Positions 26,112-34,950 are shown, numbered from the stretch's first letter. The stretch is DNA of 64,000 nucleotides from Hyunsoonleella ulvae (GCF_016827605.1 NZ_JAEPJQ010000006.1:205955-269954), one strand, 5' to 3'. Translations and numbers: made by a program. Notes: a model not told the origin generated them from the letters alone.

Positions 26112-28352
26112 ATGCGTTGGATAGTTTTGATTTTAACATTTTCATTGTTTTTGTCTTGCAAGAATGGTAAATCAGAATATATTGACACACAGAGTTTTAC
26201 TAAAAAAAAGATTATTTCTACGCACTTAATTCCAGATGAACATTTTTTAGGAGATGAAGCATGTGCAAGTTGTCATAAGGCGCAATTTAAGGATTGGAAA
26301 GGATCGCACCACGATAAAGCCATGCAGGTTGCCAATGATACAACAGTACTGGGGAATTTTAACAACACTGTTTACAAAAGCCAGGGTATTACTTCTAGGT
26401 TTTTTAAAAAAGAAGGAGGTTATTATGTAAATACTGAGGGTAGGGATGGCATGTATCATGATTTTAAAATTGAATATACCTTTGGCGTTGAACCTTTACA
26501 GCAGTATATCGTTAAATTTCCAGATGGACATTATCAATGTTTGCGAACAGCTTGGGATACTGAAAAAGAAGAATGGTTCGATTTGTATCCAGATTTTAAA
26601 GTGGTACACTCCGAATGGTTGCACTGGTCCCGTGGTGGTTTAAACTGGAATAATATGTGTGCCGATTGCCACTCCACTAATGTTAGAAAAAACTATGATT
26701 TAGAGAACCATGCTTACAACACAAAATATGCTCTAATTAATGTAAGCTGTGAAACGTGTCATGGACCAGGCAAAACTCATGTTGATAACGTGACTACATT
26801 AGGGGATAGGTATAAGCCAAAAGGAGATTTAAAAATGACATTTGCAACATCTCCAAAAACATTAGTAGACGAGTGTGCAAGATGCCATGCTAGAAGAGAA
26901 CAATACTCAGAGTTTTATAATTTTGAAGGCACTTTTTTAGACCATTATTTTCCGCAGTTAATAGCCAATGGATTATATCATCCTGATGGACAAATTTTGG
27001 ATGAGGTTTATGTGTATGGATCGTTTCTTCAAAGTAAAATGTATCAGAATAACGTAACGTGTACCAACTGCCATAATCCACATTCTTTAGAATTAAAGTT
27101 TCAAGGTAATCTATTATGTGCCCAATGCCATGAACCCAAAACATACGATGTACCTACTCACCATTTTCATCAAGAAGGTTCAGAAGGTGCAAAGTGCATC
27201 AATTGCCATATGTCGGGAAAGACCTATATGGGTAATGATTACAGAAGAGACCATAGTTTTAGAATACCCCGCCCAGATTTAAGCTTAAAATATGGCACAC
27301 CTAACGCTTGTACTCAATGCCATACAGATAAAGATGATGAATGGGCATTGGCAAATTACAAGAAATCGCATGGTACTCCTAAAAACAAACATTTTTCCGA
27401 GTTGTTGGCACCAGCGCTTACAGGTGATGTTCATGGTTTTGAGAAACTATTGGAATTATCAAAAGACACTATTTATCCAGAAATAGCTAGGGCATCTGCC
27501 GTAAGGGCAATGCCTAATTATCTAGATGAAACAGTTGTAGAAAATATGCTAGCCTTTTTAGATGATGATTCGCCACTAGTTCGAGGTGCAACTATCGATG
27601 CGTTTAGCGATATCAATTCTGGCGACTATATTAACTACTTCTTGCCTCTTCTTAGAGATGAAAAGCGCACGGTTAGGGTAAAAGCATTTTTGGCAATTGC
27701 TAGTCTTAACGAATTTCAATTACCAGAGGCGTATAGAGAGATTTATAAAGAGGTTAAAAAAGAGTTTGAAACCCATTTAGATGTTACCTCAGACTTTTCA
27801 GGAGGAAGAGCAAAAAAGGCGCTTTATTTTCTTAAACAGGGAGATGTGGAAAATGCTATAAAATGGTATGAAAAAGCCTTGGAGATTGATAGTATGAATA
27901 ATATGATTCGCACTAATCTTGCCAATTTATACTATAGAAATAAAGCTATTTTAAAAGCAGAAGAAGCCTTTAAAACGATTATTCAGCAAGAACCAAATTT
28001 TGCGCAGACCTATTATTCCTATGCATTGTTATTAGCGGAGCAAAACAGGACAGATGAGGCGATAACTCAAATGAAATTAGCGATAAAGCACATGCCTGAT
28101 AATGTAAGGTTTTATTATAATTTAAGCTTGCTTTATGATAAAGTGGGTAAGTTAAAGAACGCTGAGGATATCGCAGTAAAAGGCTTAAAACTAGATCCCA
28201 ATAACGAAGGATTACTATATGTTATGGCTTATGTTTTTCAAAAGCAGGGTAATTTTGATAAGGCAAGAAATACAGCATCAAAGTTGGTAGAGTTGTATCC
28301 CAGAAACCCACAATATCGAAGGTTTTTACAACAATTGAATACTTCTCGATAA
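26112..28352 (+). CDS. Multihaem cytochrome c lipoprotein with HEAT-like and TPR repeats
   Basis: The 746-residue protein has a lipoprotein signal (LFLSC, Cys16). Its first 405 residues contain eight CxxCH haem motifs, at about residues 51, 183, 213, 255, 317, 336, 362 and 400. Single helical repeats follow (about 440-540, HEAT-like: PLVRGATIDAFSDI, RTVRVKAFLAIASL). At least four tetratricopeptide repeats close the protein (about 565-740; AIKWYEKALEIDSMNN, AEEAFKTIIQQEPNF). It would be anchored in the envelope and take part in electron transfer, with the TPR part binding partners. No partner reductase lies next to it, so the pathway is unknown. Confidence 0.88.
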   Translation: MRWIVLILTFSLFLSCKNGKSEYIDTQSFTKKKIISTHLIPDEHFLGDEACASCHKAQFKDWKGSHHDKAMQVANDTTVLGNFNNTVYKSQGITSRFFKKEGGYYVNTEGRDGMYHDFKIEYTFGVEPLQQYIVKFPDGHYQCLRTAWDTEKEEWFDLYPDFKVVHSEWLHWSRGGLNWNNMCADCHSTNVRKNYDLENHAYNTKYALINVSCETCHGPGKTHVDNVTTLGDRYKPKGDLKMTFATSPKTLVDECARCHARREQYSEFYNFEGTFLDHYFPQLIANGLYHPDGQILDEVYVYGSFLQSKMYQNNVTCTNCHNPHSLELKFQGNLLCAQCHEPKTYDVPTHHFHQEGSEGAKCINCHMSGKTYMGNDYRRDHSFRIPRPDLSLKYGTPNACTQCHTDKDDEWALANYKKSHGTPKNKHFSELLAPALTGDVHGFEKLLELSKDTIYPEIARASAVRAMPNYLDETVVENMLAFLDDDSPLVRGATIDAFSDINSGDYINYFLPLLRDEKRTVRVKAFLAIASLNEFQLPEAYREIYKEVKKEFETHLDVTSDFSGGRAKKALYFLKQGDVENAIKWYEKALEIDSMNNMIRTNLANLYYRNKAILKAEEAFKTIIQQEPNFAQTYYSYALLLAEQNRTDEAITQMKLAIKHMPDNVRFYYNLSLLYDKVGKLKNAEDIAVKGLKLDPNNEGLLYVMAYVFQKQGNFDKARNTASKLVELYPRNPQYRRFLQQLNTSR

Positions 28353-28354
28353 AT

Positions 28355-28383
28355 AAAAAACTCAAACCAGATTTGATTTGAGT
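28355..28383 (-). terminator. Intrinsic terminator after tRNA-Leu
   Basis: ACTCAAA (28360-28366) and TTTGAGT (28377-28383) form a hairpin. On the minus strand it is followed directly by a run of six T (28360-28354 region). It lies downstream of the minus-strand tRNA genes and between them and the end of the multihaem gene. Confidence 0.7.
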
Positions 28384-28417
28384 GCGTTTCAGGTTTAAAA
28401 GTAATTTTTTATCGAAG

Positions 28418-28501
28418 TGCACACGAGAAGATTCGAACTTCCACGTCCATAAGGACACTGCCCCCTCAAGGCAGCGCGTCTACCAATTCCGCCACGTGTG
28501 C
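28418..28501 (-). tRNA. tRNA-Leu (GAG anticodon)
   Basis: The 84-nt gene folds as a class II tRNA. The acceptor stem is GCACACG pairing with CGTGTGC (28425-28419), with discriminator A. The anticodon stem CTGCC/GGCAG encloses loop TTGAGGG, giving anticodon GAG. A variable arm and the T-loop GTTCGAATC are present. CCA is not encoded. It is followed by a terminator and preceded by tRNA-Lys on the same strand. Confidence 0.95.
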
Positions 28502-28523
28502 TTTTTTTGAGGTATGCTAAAAT

Positions 28524-28557
28524 AAAAAAAGTTAAGCGATAATGCTTAACTTTTTTT
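28524..28557. terminator. Hairpin terminator between the two tRNA genes
   Basis: GTTAAGC (28531-28537) and GCTTAAC (28544-28550) form the core, extended by seven A:T pairs to 28524 and 28557 with a 6-nt loop. The symmetrical A and T runs let it act on either strand. It suggests that tRNA-Lys and tRNA-Leu can be transcribed separately. Confidence 0.7.
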
Positions 28558-28558
28558 G

Positions 28559-28631
28559 TGACCGGGCTGGGGCTCGAACCCAGGACCCTCTCCTTAAAAG
28601 GGAGATGCTCTACCAACTGAGCTACCCGGTC
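28559..28631 (-). tRNA. tRNA-Lys (UUU anticodon)
   Basis: The 73-nt cloverleaf has acceptor stem GACCGGG pairing with CCCGGTC, D-arm TAGCTCAGTTGGTAGAGC and anticodon stem TCTCC/GGAGA. The loop CTTTTAA gives anticodon UUU, and the T-loop is GTTCGAGCC. The discriminator is A; CCA is not encoded. The 140 bp up to aroK hold nothing else recognisable. Confidence 0.96.
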
Positions 28632-28772
28632 TTACTAAAACAAAATATCCTTGTTGTTAGCGGGTGCAAATATATAATGTTTAATTAATAAAACAATGCT
28701 TTTTTTATATAATTTTTCGTTTTTTTGTGTCTCAATTATCTATGTTTTTAATAATCAATTACAAGCACTAAA

Positions 28773-29294
28773 ATGATCATAGTTTTATTAGGATATATGG
28801 GGTCGGGAAAGTCCTCAGTTGGGAGAATTTTATCAAAAAAATTAAACTACAATTTAATTGATTTAGACGATTACATAGAAGAAAAGGAAAATGCTACCGT
28901 AAAAGAAATTTTTAAAACCAAAGGAGAAATCTATTTTAGAAAAAAAGAAACAGAACATTTAAAAGACTTACTTAAACTTGAAGATAATACTGTTTTGGCC
29001 TTAGGAGGAGGAACACCATGTTTTGCTGGTAATATGGAAGCGATTTTAGCTTCAAACAATGCTGTTTCAATATACTTAAAAGGGTCTTTACCGTTTCTTT
29101 CTAAAAAACTCTTTAAGAAAAAGGCTAAGCGTCCTTTAATTGCTCACATAGAAACCGAAGAGTTAATGACCGAGTTTATAGGTAAACATCTTTTTGAGCG
29201 TTCGCAATTTTATAGTCAGGCAGAGCATCATATCATTACAGATGATAAAACAAAGCCAGAGATTGTTGAGGATATTGTTCTGGAACTATTCTAA
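28773..29294 (+). CDS. aroK: Shikimate kinase
   Basis: The 173-residue P-loop kinase has GYMGSGKSSVG (about residues 7-17) and the shikimate-binding DLDDYIE (about 31-37). FRKKETEHL and the glycine-rich LGGGTPC (about 77-83) also match the family. It phosphorylates shikimate at O3 in aromatic amino acid synthesis. Its last 9 bases overlap the convergent end of the phosphoribosyltransferase gene. The length is normal. Confidence 0.95.
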   Translation: MIIVLLGYMGSGKSSVGRILSKKLNYNLIDLDDYIEEKENATVKEIFKTKGEIYFRKKETEHLKDLLKLEDNTVLALGGGTPCFAGNMEAILASNNAVSIYLKGSLPFLSKKLFKKKAKRPLIAHIETEELMTEFIGKHLFERSQFYSQAEHHIITDDKTKPEIVEDIVLELF

Positions 29295-29789
29295 AACAAC
29301 TTGATTATTCTTTCCAGTTAAGTTTACTTCCACATGCTCATGCAAAGAAGTAGATAAAGAGATGCCTTTAAAATCTGCCTTTACAGGATATTTTTTATGG
29401 TTTCTGTTTACTAAAATAGCGGTTTTAAATTTTTTTAGAGGCACATTTAAAAAATGTTTTACACCATAAATTAGTGTGGTTCCTGAATTTAAAACATCAT
29501 CTACCAAAACGATGGATTTGTTAATGTATTCCTCTGGCTTTAAAGATGTGGTTATGGGGGCTAGAGGGTTTTCTTTGTTAATAGTAACTTTACACAGTAT
29601 AGGTGTAATATCAGAGATTTTTTCTAGGGTAGATTTTAACTTTTTAGCCAATATAGAGCCATTATTACCTATACCAGCAATTATCACTTCTTTTTCATCT
29701 ACATTGGTTTCATATATTTGAAAAGCAATACGCCTTATTTTATGCTGGATTTCTTTATGATTTAAAATAATATTATTTTTTACTTCCAT
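29286..29789 (-). CDS. Phosphoribosyltransferase (PyrR-like type I PRTase)
   Basis: I chose the ATG at 29789 (MEVKNNIILNHKEI; 167 residues) rather than a GTG four codons earlier. The PRPP-binding motif VLVDDVLNSGTTLIYGV lies near residues 94-110. The overall layout, with EEVIIAGIGNNGSILAKKL before it, is that of the PyrR or hypoxanthine-type PRTase family. Many Bacteroidota have this stand-alone protein next to aroK. Whether it is a UMP pyrophosphorylase, a regulator or a purine salvage enzyme cannot be told from the sequence. Confidence 0.82.
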   Translation of the reverse strand: MEVKNNIILNHKEIQHKIRRIAFQIYETNVDEKEVIIAGIGNNGSILAKKLKSTLEKISDITPILCKVTINKENPLAPITTSLKPEEYINKSIVLVDDVLNSGTTLIYGVKHFLNVPLKKFKTAILVNRNHKKYPVKADFKGISLSTSLHEHVEVNLTGKNNQVVLE

Positions 29790-29816
29790 AATAATAGTCA
29801 CTATTTAACAACTAAA

Positions 29817-30188
29817 TTAATCATTTTCGGCATTAAAATCATCAATGTCTCTTCTATCTTTTTTTGTTGGTCTACCAGTTCCTTTCTTTCTATAGTAATC
29901 TTTAGAGTATTTGAGTAATTCTTGGGCCTCAAATTCAGTTTTTGGTGTTGTGTCTACCCTGTAAATATCAACAAGTTTGGCAGACACCCTGTTGGGAGGA
30001 ATGTCGTTAACCGTTAATTGATAATTGATTTGATTTTTGCGTAAAGAAATTTTATCAGTAGCATAAACCTCACGGCTAGGTTTAACCACTGTACCGTTAA
30101 CCCTAACATGCCCTTTTTTACAAGCGGTAGAGGCTAAAGTTCTTGTTTTGTAGTACCTAACACACCATAAATATTTGTCTAAACGCAT
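29817..30188 (-). CDS. S4 RNA-binding domain protein, heat-shock Hsp15/HslR-like
   Basis: The 123-residue protein is an S4 domain at the N-terminus (MRLDKYLWCVRYYKTRTLASTACKKG broken here by the window of the domain, about residues 1-60) with a basic C-terminal tail containing RPTKKDRRDID. This matches HslR/Hsp15, which binds stalled 50S subunits carrying nascent chains. It is 27 bp upstream of the PRTase gene on the same strand, so the two may be co-transcribed. Confidence 0.88.
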   Translation of the reverse strand: MRLDKYLWCVRYYKTRTLASTACKKGHVRVNGTVVKPSREVYATDKISLRKNQINYQLTVNDIPPNRVSAKLVDIYRVDTTPKTEFEAQELLKYSKDYYRKKGTGRPTKKDRRDIDDFNAEND

Positions 30189-30211
30189 CTTACAGGTTTA
30201 TATGCGAAGAT

Positions 30212-30254
30212 AACAAAGAGAATTAAGAAAAAAATTTTCTTAGTTCTCTTTGTT
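30212..30254 (-). terminator. Hairpin downstream of the crystallin-like lipoprotein gene
   Basis: AACAAAGAGAA (30212-30222) and TTCTCTTTGTT (30244-30254) are perfect reverse complements. The inner A- and T-rich parts extend the pairing. It lies between the end of the gene at 30272 and the S4 gene and probably ends the transcript from 31099. Confidence 0.6.
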
Positions 30255-30271
30255 TAATATTTCATGTAGAA

Positions 30272-31099
30272 TTAATATGTTAGCTTAACAGAACTGATGT
30301 CATCGTTCCATGTTCGTCTCCAGGTCATTCTATAGTCATGTAAATTAGCTATTACTAAAGGATTTATTGTAGTTCTAGCATCAATAACAAGAGACCTACC
30401 TCCATAGTAACTATGCTCATAAAAGCGAGCTAAACAATCTTTTACTTTCAGTGAACTCATTTTATCATTTGGATTATTTCCAAATGGAGCATTGCTGAAA
30501 CAAACTGTTACAGAATTAGTTTGGTGAACAGTCCAATTGGCACTGCTGTTAAAATGTTTTAGACGATTTTCATTGTCAACATATCTGAAGTAACAAGCGC
30601 TGCTACCACCATAACCATTAATATCATTATCAGTCCACCAATAGATTTTACTATTATAATTGCTATTGGTAAATATTTCTAGCGAGGTAGGATCGTCATA
30701 AGGAGTAGTGTAACTATTGGATTTTCCGGATAACGATTTTTTAGTTTTTGCTAGGTAACTAGAAAACTCATTATCGTTTTCAAAGAGAATATAATTATCT
30801 TTATTTATCATATAACTAATTAAAGTTTCACTTTTTTCATCTAATTCTTTAATGAAATCGAAAGACGCATCTTTTATTGGGATGATTTGTTCTGTCTGAT
30901 TTTTGTTTTCGACATTCGTATTTATTTTAAATTTTAAAGTGTAAGTCTGGTTTTTGTAATAAAAATTTAAAGGAGCTATTTCATTATCTTCATTAGAAAT
31001 TAGTTGATCTTCCTTTGGAGTTAATTCATCTGATTCTGTTACGCATGATAAGATAACACCAAAAATTAATAGGTAAAATAATAATTTGAGATTTTTCAT
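30272..31099 (-). CDS. Lipoprotein with C-terminal beta/gamma-crystallin-like domain
   Basis: The 275-residue protein has a lipoprotein signal (LLIFGVILSC, Cys19). The middle is Asp/Asn/Ser-rich with no known fold. The last ~60 residues look like a Greek-key crystallin motif: ARFYEHSYYGGRSLVID, then RTWNDDISSVKLTY. N265-D-D-I-S-S270 fits the microbial calcium-binding motif (N/D)(N/D)xx(S/T)S. Cys residues in the central part (SACYFRYV, VTVCFSN, KDCLARF) may form disulfides. It would be exposed on the cell envelope and might bind Ca2+. The domain call is by motif only. Confidence 0.65.
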   Translation of the reverse strand: MKNLKLLFYLLIFGVILSCVTESDELTPKEDQLISNEDNEIAPLNFYYKNQTYTLKFKINTNVENKNQTEQIIPIKDASFDFIKELDEKSETLISYMINKDNYILFENDNEFSSYLAKTKKSLSGKSNSYTTPYDDPTSLEIFTNSNYNSKIYWWTDNDINGYGGSSACYFRYVDNENRLKHFNSSANWTVHQTNSVTVCFSNAPFGNNPNDKMSSLKVKDCLARFYEHSYYGGRSLVIDARTTINPLVIANLHDYRMTWRRTWNDDISSVKLTY

Positions 31100-31227
31100 A
31101 TATTTTAAATTAAAAATTATTACGTAAATATAGTATAAAGATTATAAAAAAAGTAATATTTTTATTATATTAAAGATTTTTTCTTTCTTTATTATATGTT
31201 AAATCTTTCTTTTTTAATTTAAAGTTT

Positions 31228-31259
31228 TTGATTTCGATTAAGATATAGTCTTATCTTTG
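31228..31259 (+). promoter_or_regulatory. Bacteroidota promoter for the FKBP lipoprotein
   Basis: TTG at 31228-31230 and TATCTTTG at 31252-31259 are 21 bp apart. This placement means a GTG at 31259 cannot be the start codon, because transcription begins downstream of it. Confidence 0.7.
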
Positions 31260-31291
31260 TGGCTATAATTAATTTTAAGGAATTACTGATT

Positions 31292-32275
31292 TTGGATTAT
31301 AAATTTTTCTTTTTTACAATATTTTTTCTTTTATTTTTAGTAGGATGTAGTAGTGATGATAACAATGTAACAATTCCTGAGGTAATTCTAAGGGATAGAA
31401 CGGAACAGCAAATTGCTGATAATGATTCTATTCAAAAATTTTTAAAGAGCCACTATTACAATAAAAGTGATTTTTTAAATAATCAAAATGCTAAGATTGC
31501 TGATTTGAAAATAGTAGAAGTAACAGATAGTGACAATATTGCTGAAGATGCAGATTCTCTTTTAATTAAAGCTGTAGAATCTAAAACTGTTACTTTTAGA
31601 AGTACAGAATACACCTTTTATACTTTAAGATTGAATACTGGAGGCGGAGAGAGTTTTACCAATTTCTCTGATAAAGTTAGAGTTATATACGAGGGAATGC
31701 TTTTAAATAAAACTATTTTTGATAATGCCGTAACACCTGTTGATTTTGATTTAGTTAGTGAGGATGGAGCCAGAGGAGATATTCCATTAAATGGATGGCA
31801 GAAAGTTCTTGTAGATTTTAAACCTGCCATGTCTTTTGTTGAGGAAGTTGATGGGACAGTTACCTATAATAATCATGGTTCTGGTGTTATGTTTTTACCG
31901 TCAGGGCTATCGTATTTTGCCGCGGCACCTTCGAACGATATTCCAGCGTACTCACCATTAATCTTCAAATTTGATTTATTACAATCAATTGAAACAGATT
32001 ATGATGCCGATGGGGTGCCTTCTCATTTGGAAAAGTTTGTAACCACTGGCGAATTTAACGATCAATTTATAGTACTTGAGGATGAAAATGAACTTGATGA
32101 TGATACTGATGGAGATGGTACTCCAAATTTCATTGACATAGATGATGATGGTGACGGAGTATTAACCATTAACGAAGATTTAGATAATGATGGAGATCCT
32201 ACTAATGATGATACCGATGGTGATGGAGTTCCAAATTATTTAGATCCTGATGACGCTATTTCGAAATTAGACTAA
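31292..32275 (+). CDS. FKBP-type peptidyl-prolyl isomerase lipoprotein with calcium-binding (TSP3-like) tail
   Basis: I place the start at the TTG at 31292 (327 residues). The upstream in-frame GTG at 31259 lies inside the promoter -7 box. A lipoprotein signal (FLLFLVGC) is followed by a helical region. An FKBP-like domain comes next (about residues 105-235: FSDKVRVIYEGMLLNKTIFDN, LNGWQKVL, and the flap near YNNHGSGVMFLPSGLSYF). The C-terminal ~80 residues contain runs of DxDxDGxxN/D (DADGVPSH, DTDGDGTPN, DDDGDGVLT, DTDGDGVPN), as in thrombospondin type 3 repeats that bind Ca2+. It is probably an envelope foldase. Confidence 0.82.
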   Translation: MDYKFFFFTIFFLLFLVGCSSDDNNVTIPEVILRDRTEQQIADNDSIQKFLKSHYYNKSDFLNNQNAKIADLKIVEVTDSDNIAEDADSLLIKAVESKTVTFRSTEYTFYTLRLNTGGGESFTNFSDKVRVIYEGMLLNKTIFDNAVTPVDFDLVSEDGARGDIPLNGWQKVLVDFKPAMSFVEEVDGTVTYNNHGSGVMFLPSGLSYFAAAPSNDIPAYSPLIFKFDLLQSIETDYDADGVPSHLEKFVTTGEFNDQFIVLEDENELDDDTDGDGTPNFIDIDDDGDGVLTINEDLDNDGDPTNDDTDGDGVPNYLDPDDAISKLD

Positions 32276-32276
32276 C

Positions 32277-32307
32277 AAAAAAACTTACCAATCTGGTAAG
32301 TTTTTTT
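32277..32307. terminator. Bidirectional terminator
   Basis: A 14-bp perfect stem, AAAAAAACTTACCA (32277-32290) with TGGTAAGTTTTTTT (32294-32307), encloses a 3-nt loop. It sits between the convergent FKBP and beta-barrel genes and has a T-run for either strand. Confidence 0.85.
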
Positions 32308-32329
32308 GTTTTATATAAATATAATTGCA

Positions 32330-32965
32330 TTATAATATTAAGGATAAACTTAAAATAAGTTGGTCTGGTCTAGTATCTAGTCTATCTTGGACATTTATAT
32401 TATTGTTTTGAAGGAAAGTAGCTTCGTTGTTACTAAAGCCTCTTTCATATCTTAGGTCAATTCCTAATTTTTTCAAATTAAACCCAATGCCAAAGTTTAG
32501 CCCAACAGAGAAATCATTTTCAATATTATTAATGGAGATGTTATCAAATTCTGAATCCAAGATATATTGAAATGATGGACCTCCAAATACACTTAAAGGA
32601 CCTAATACCTTTACCCCAACAAGCACAGGCACATCTAGTTTACTCATTTCAAAACTGTCGTTTCTGTAATCACTTTTAGTTCTGGTATAAACTAACTCAG
32701 GTCTTAAATATACTTCTTTACCTATTTTTCCAAAGATACCTACATGATAGCCAATATTTCTATCTGGATTTTCAGCATTATTTTGAACAGCATCAAAATA
32801 GTTTCCATTTGCGTTATAGTTTAAACCTCCTTTTAAACCAAAGCCAGTTTGGGTTTGCGCATAGCTAGAAAGTGATAAAAGCAAAACTGCTGTAAGTAAT
32901 AGAATGAGTTTTACTGTAGAAAATTGGTTGTTTAGTTCTCGTTGTAATTCACTCGTACTTTTCAT
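32330..32965 (-). CDS. Outer-membrane beta-barrel (PorT-like) protein
   Basis: The 211-residue product has a charged N-terminal stretch of 18 residues before a hydrophobic signal (VKLILLLTAVLLLSLSSYAQ). The true start could therefore be a little downstream, at a non-ATG codon. The mature part opens with TGFGLKGGLNYNANG and has alternating beta strands typical of the eight-stranded barrel family (YLRPELVYTRTKSDY, LSVFGGPSFQY, VGLNFGIGF). It ends in LSLSLIL. No specific function can be assigned. Confidence 0.78.
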   Translation of the reverse strand: MKSTSELQRELNNQFSTVKLILLLTAVLLLSLSSYAQTQTGFGLKGGLNYNANGNYFDAVQNNAENPDRNIGYHVGIFGKIGKEVYLRPELVYTRTKSDYRNDSFEMSKLDVPVLVGVKVLGPLSVFGGPSFQYILDSEFDNISINNIENDFSVGLNFGIGFNLKKLGIDLRYERGFSNNEATFLQNNNINVQDRLDTRPDQLILSLSLIL

Positions 32966-33049
32966 AATTATTCGTTTTTAGATTTGATGTCAAGTATAAT
33001 ATCAAAAACGTTGCCAAACGTTAAATATTTTAACAAACTAAAGATAAAA

Positions 33050-33089
33050 AATAAAAAAGGGTAATTTCTAACATTAAGAAATTACCCTT
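33050..33089 (-). terminator. Intrinsic terminator of the transketolase operon
   Basis: AAGGGTAATTTCT (33057-33069) and AGAAATTACCCTT (33077-33089) form a 13-bp perfect stem with a 7-nt loop. On the minus strand it is followed by a T-rich run. It lies 20 bp after the end of the transketolase C-terminal subunit gene. Confidence 0.88.
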
Positions 33090-33109
33090 ATCTATAATCA
33101 AAATATATG

Positions 33110-34063
33110 TTACTTCCTGTTGATAACAGTTTTAGCTTTTTCTACAATAGTTGCACTGTTTAACCCATATTTTTCCATTAATTGTGCAGGGGTGCCAGAC
33201 TCCCCAAAAGTATCATTAGTACCTACAAATTCTTGAGGTGTTGGAGTGTTAGTGGCTAACAATCTAGCAACACTCTCGCCTAATCCTCCAAGGATATTAT
33301 GTTCTTCAGCAGTAACAATACATCCAGTTTTAGCTACAGATTCTAAAATAGCTGCATCGTCTAAAGGTTTAATGGTATGTATATTTATCACTTCAGCAGA
33401 AATTCCAGCTTCATTTAATACCTTTGATGCTTCTAAAGCTTCCCAAACTAAATGTCCAGTAGCAACGATGGTTACATCAGTACCCTCAGTAAATTTAATA
33501 GCCTTACCTATTTCAAATTTTTGATCTGCTGGCGTAAAAATCGGCACCGATGGGCGTCCAAAACGTAAATATACTGGACCCTGATGCTCTGCAATAGCGA
33601 TAGTTGCAGCCTTGGTTTGGTTAAAATCACATGGGTTAATTACCGTCATTCCTGGTAACATTTTCATCAAACCAATATCTTCTAAAATTTGGTGTGTAGC
33701 CCCATCTTCTCCTAGAGTTAAGCCAGCATGAGAAGCACATATTTTTACGTTCTTGCCAGAATAAGCAATAGATTGACGAATTTGGTCATAAACCCTTCCT
33801 GTAGAAAAGTTGGCAAAAGTTCCAGTAAACGGTATTTTACCACCAATGGTTAAACCAGCAGCTATTCCCATCATATTAGCTTCTGCAATACCTATTTGGA
33901 AAAAACGATCTGGGTTTTCTTTAATAAATTCGTTCATTTTTAAAGATCCAATAAGGTCTGCACAAAGCGCAACCACATTTGGGTTAGTCCTACCGAGTTC
34001 AGCCAAACCAGCTCCAAAACCACTTCTAGTATCTTTTTTTTCTGTATATGTATATGTTTTCAT
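33110..34063 (-). CDS. Transketolase, C-terminal subunit
   Basis: The 317-residue protein covers the pyrimidine-binding and C-terminal domains of transketolase. It shows the pyrimidine-domain segments [34 protein letters not shown] and [14 protein letters not shown], and the C-terminal [13 protein letters not shown]. The split form, in two adjacent genes, is usual in Bacteroidota and archaea and needs the partner encoded just upstream. Together they exchange two-carbon units in the pentose phosphate pathway. The genes are 17 bp apart. Confidence 0.93.
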   Translation of the reverse strand: MKTYTYTEKKDTRSGFGAGLAELGRTNPNVVALCADLIGSLKMNEFIKENPDRFFQIGIAEANMMGIAAGLTIGGKIPFTGTFANFSTGRVYDQIRQSIAYSGKNVKICASHAGLTLGEDGATHQILEDIGLMKMLPGMTVINPCDFNQTKAATIAIAEHQGPVYLRFGRPSVPIFTPADQKFEIGKAIKFTEGTDVTIVATGHLVWEALEASKVLNEAGISAEVINIHTIKPLDDAAILESVAKTGCIVTAEEHNILGGLGESVARLLATNTPTPQEFVGTNDTFGESGTPAQLMEKYGLNSATIVEKAKTVINRK

Positions 34064-34080
34064 TTGTTTTTAGTAAGTGG

Positions 34081-34926
34081 TTAATAGTCACCTAACGTTT
34101 CAGGGTTTTGTTCTAGTCCAATAGCTAACTGCTCATCATTTGGTGCTTTACCATGCCATGCATGCGTATGCATCATAAAATCTACGCCATTGCCCATAAC
34201 GGTTCTTAGTAAAACACAAACGGGTTTTCCTTTACCGGTTTCAGCTTTGGCTTTGGCCATGCCTTCTATTACTGCTTCAAGATTGTTACCATCTTCAATA
34301 TTTAAAACAGTCCATCCAAAAGCTTCAAACTTAGCTTTTATACTACCCATAGGTAACACATCGTCTGTAGAACCATCAATTTGCTGACCGTTTAAATCTA
34401 CAGTAGAAATTAAATTATCAACCTTCTTAGCTGAAGCATACATGATAGCTTCCCAATTTTGTCCTTCTTGTAACTCCCCATCGCCATGCAACGAATACAC
34501 AATCTTATCATCGTTATTCATTTTTTTAGCTTGAGCAGCACCAATAGCAACAGACATACCTTGACCTAAAGATCCTGATGCAATTCTTACTCCAGGCAAA
34601 CCTTCATGTGTCGTAGGGTGCCCCTGTAAACGAGAATCTATTAATCTAAAAGTGTTTAATTCTTCAACAGGGAAATATCCAGCCCTTGCCAAAACACTGT
34701 AGAATACAGGTGAGATATGACCATTTGATAAAAAGAATAAGTCCTCGCCAATCCCATCCATATCAAATTCATCTTTTCTATCCATAATTTCGTTATAAAG
34801 CGCAACGAAAAATTCGGTACAACCTAAAGAGCCTCCTGGATGCCCAGAATTTACTTTATGCACCTGTCTCAAGATATCTCTTCTTACTTGTGTGCAGATA
34901 TCCTCTAAGTGTTTAATGTTTGGCAT
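34081..34926 (-). CDS. Transketolase, N-terminal (thiamine diphosphate-binding) subunit
   Basis: The 281-residue protein is the diphosphate-binding domain. The motifs are HPGGSLGCTEFFVALY, SNGHISPVFYSVLA, GSLGQGMSVAIGAA, and the GDGELQEGQNWEAIMYASAKKVDN segment that binds Mg and thiamine diphosphate. It pairs with the C-terminal subunit. A perfect promoter (TTG-N19-TATTTTTG) lies at 34980-34951, leaving a leader of about 20 nt. Confidence 0.94.
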   Translation of the reverse strand: MPNIKHLEDICTQVRRDILRQVHKVNSGHPGGSLGCTEFFVALYNEIMDRKDEFDMDGIGEDLFFLSNGHISPVFYSVLARAGYFPVEELNTFRLIDSRLQGHPTTHEGLPGVRIASGSLGQGMSVAIGAAQAKKMNNDDKIVYSLHGDGELQEGQNWEAIMYASAKKVDNLISTVDLNGQQIDGSTDDVLPMGSIKAKFEAFGWTVLNIEDGNNLEAVIEGMAKAKAETGKGKPVCVLLRTVMGNGVDFMMHTHAWHGKAPNDEQLAIGLEQNPETLGDY

Positions 34927-34950
34927 GTTAAATGATTATTTTTTGCGCGA

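Noticed and set aside
28395..28616. 73-codon minus-strand open frame
   Set aside because: It runs straight through the two tRNA genes and the terminator between them.
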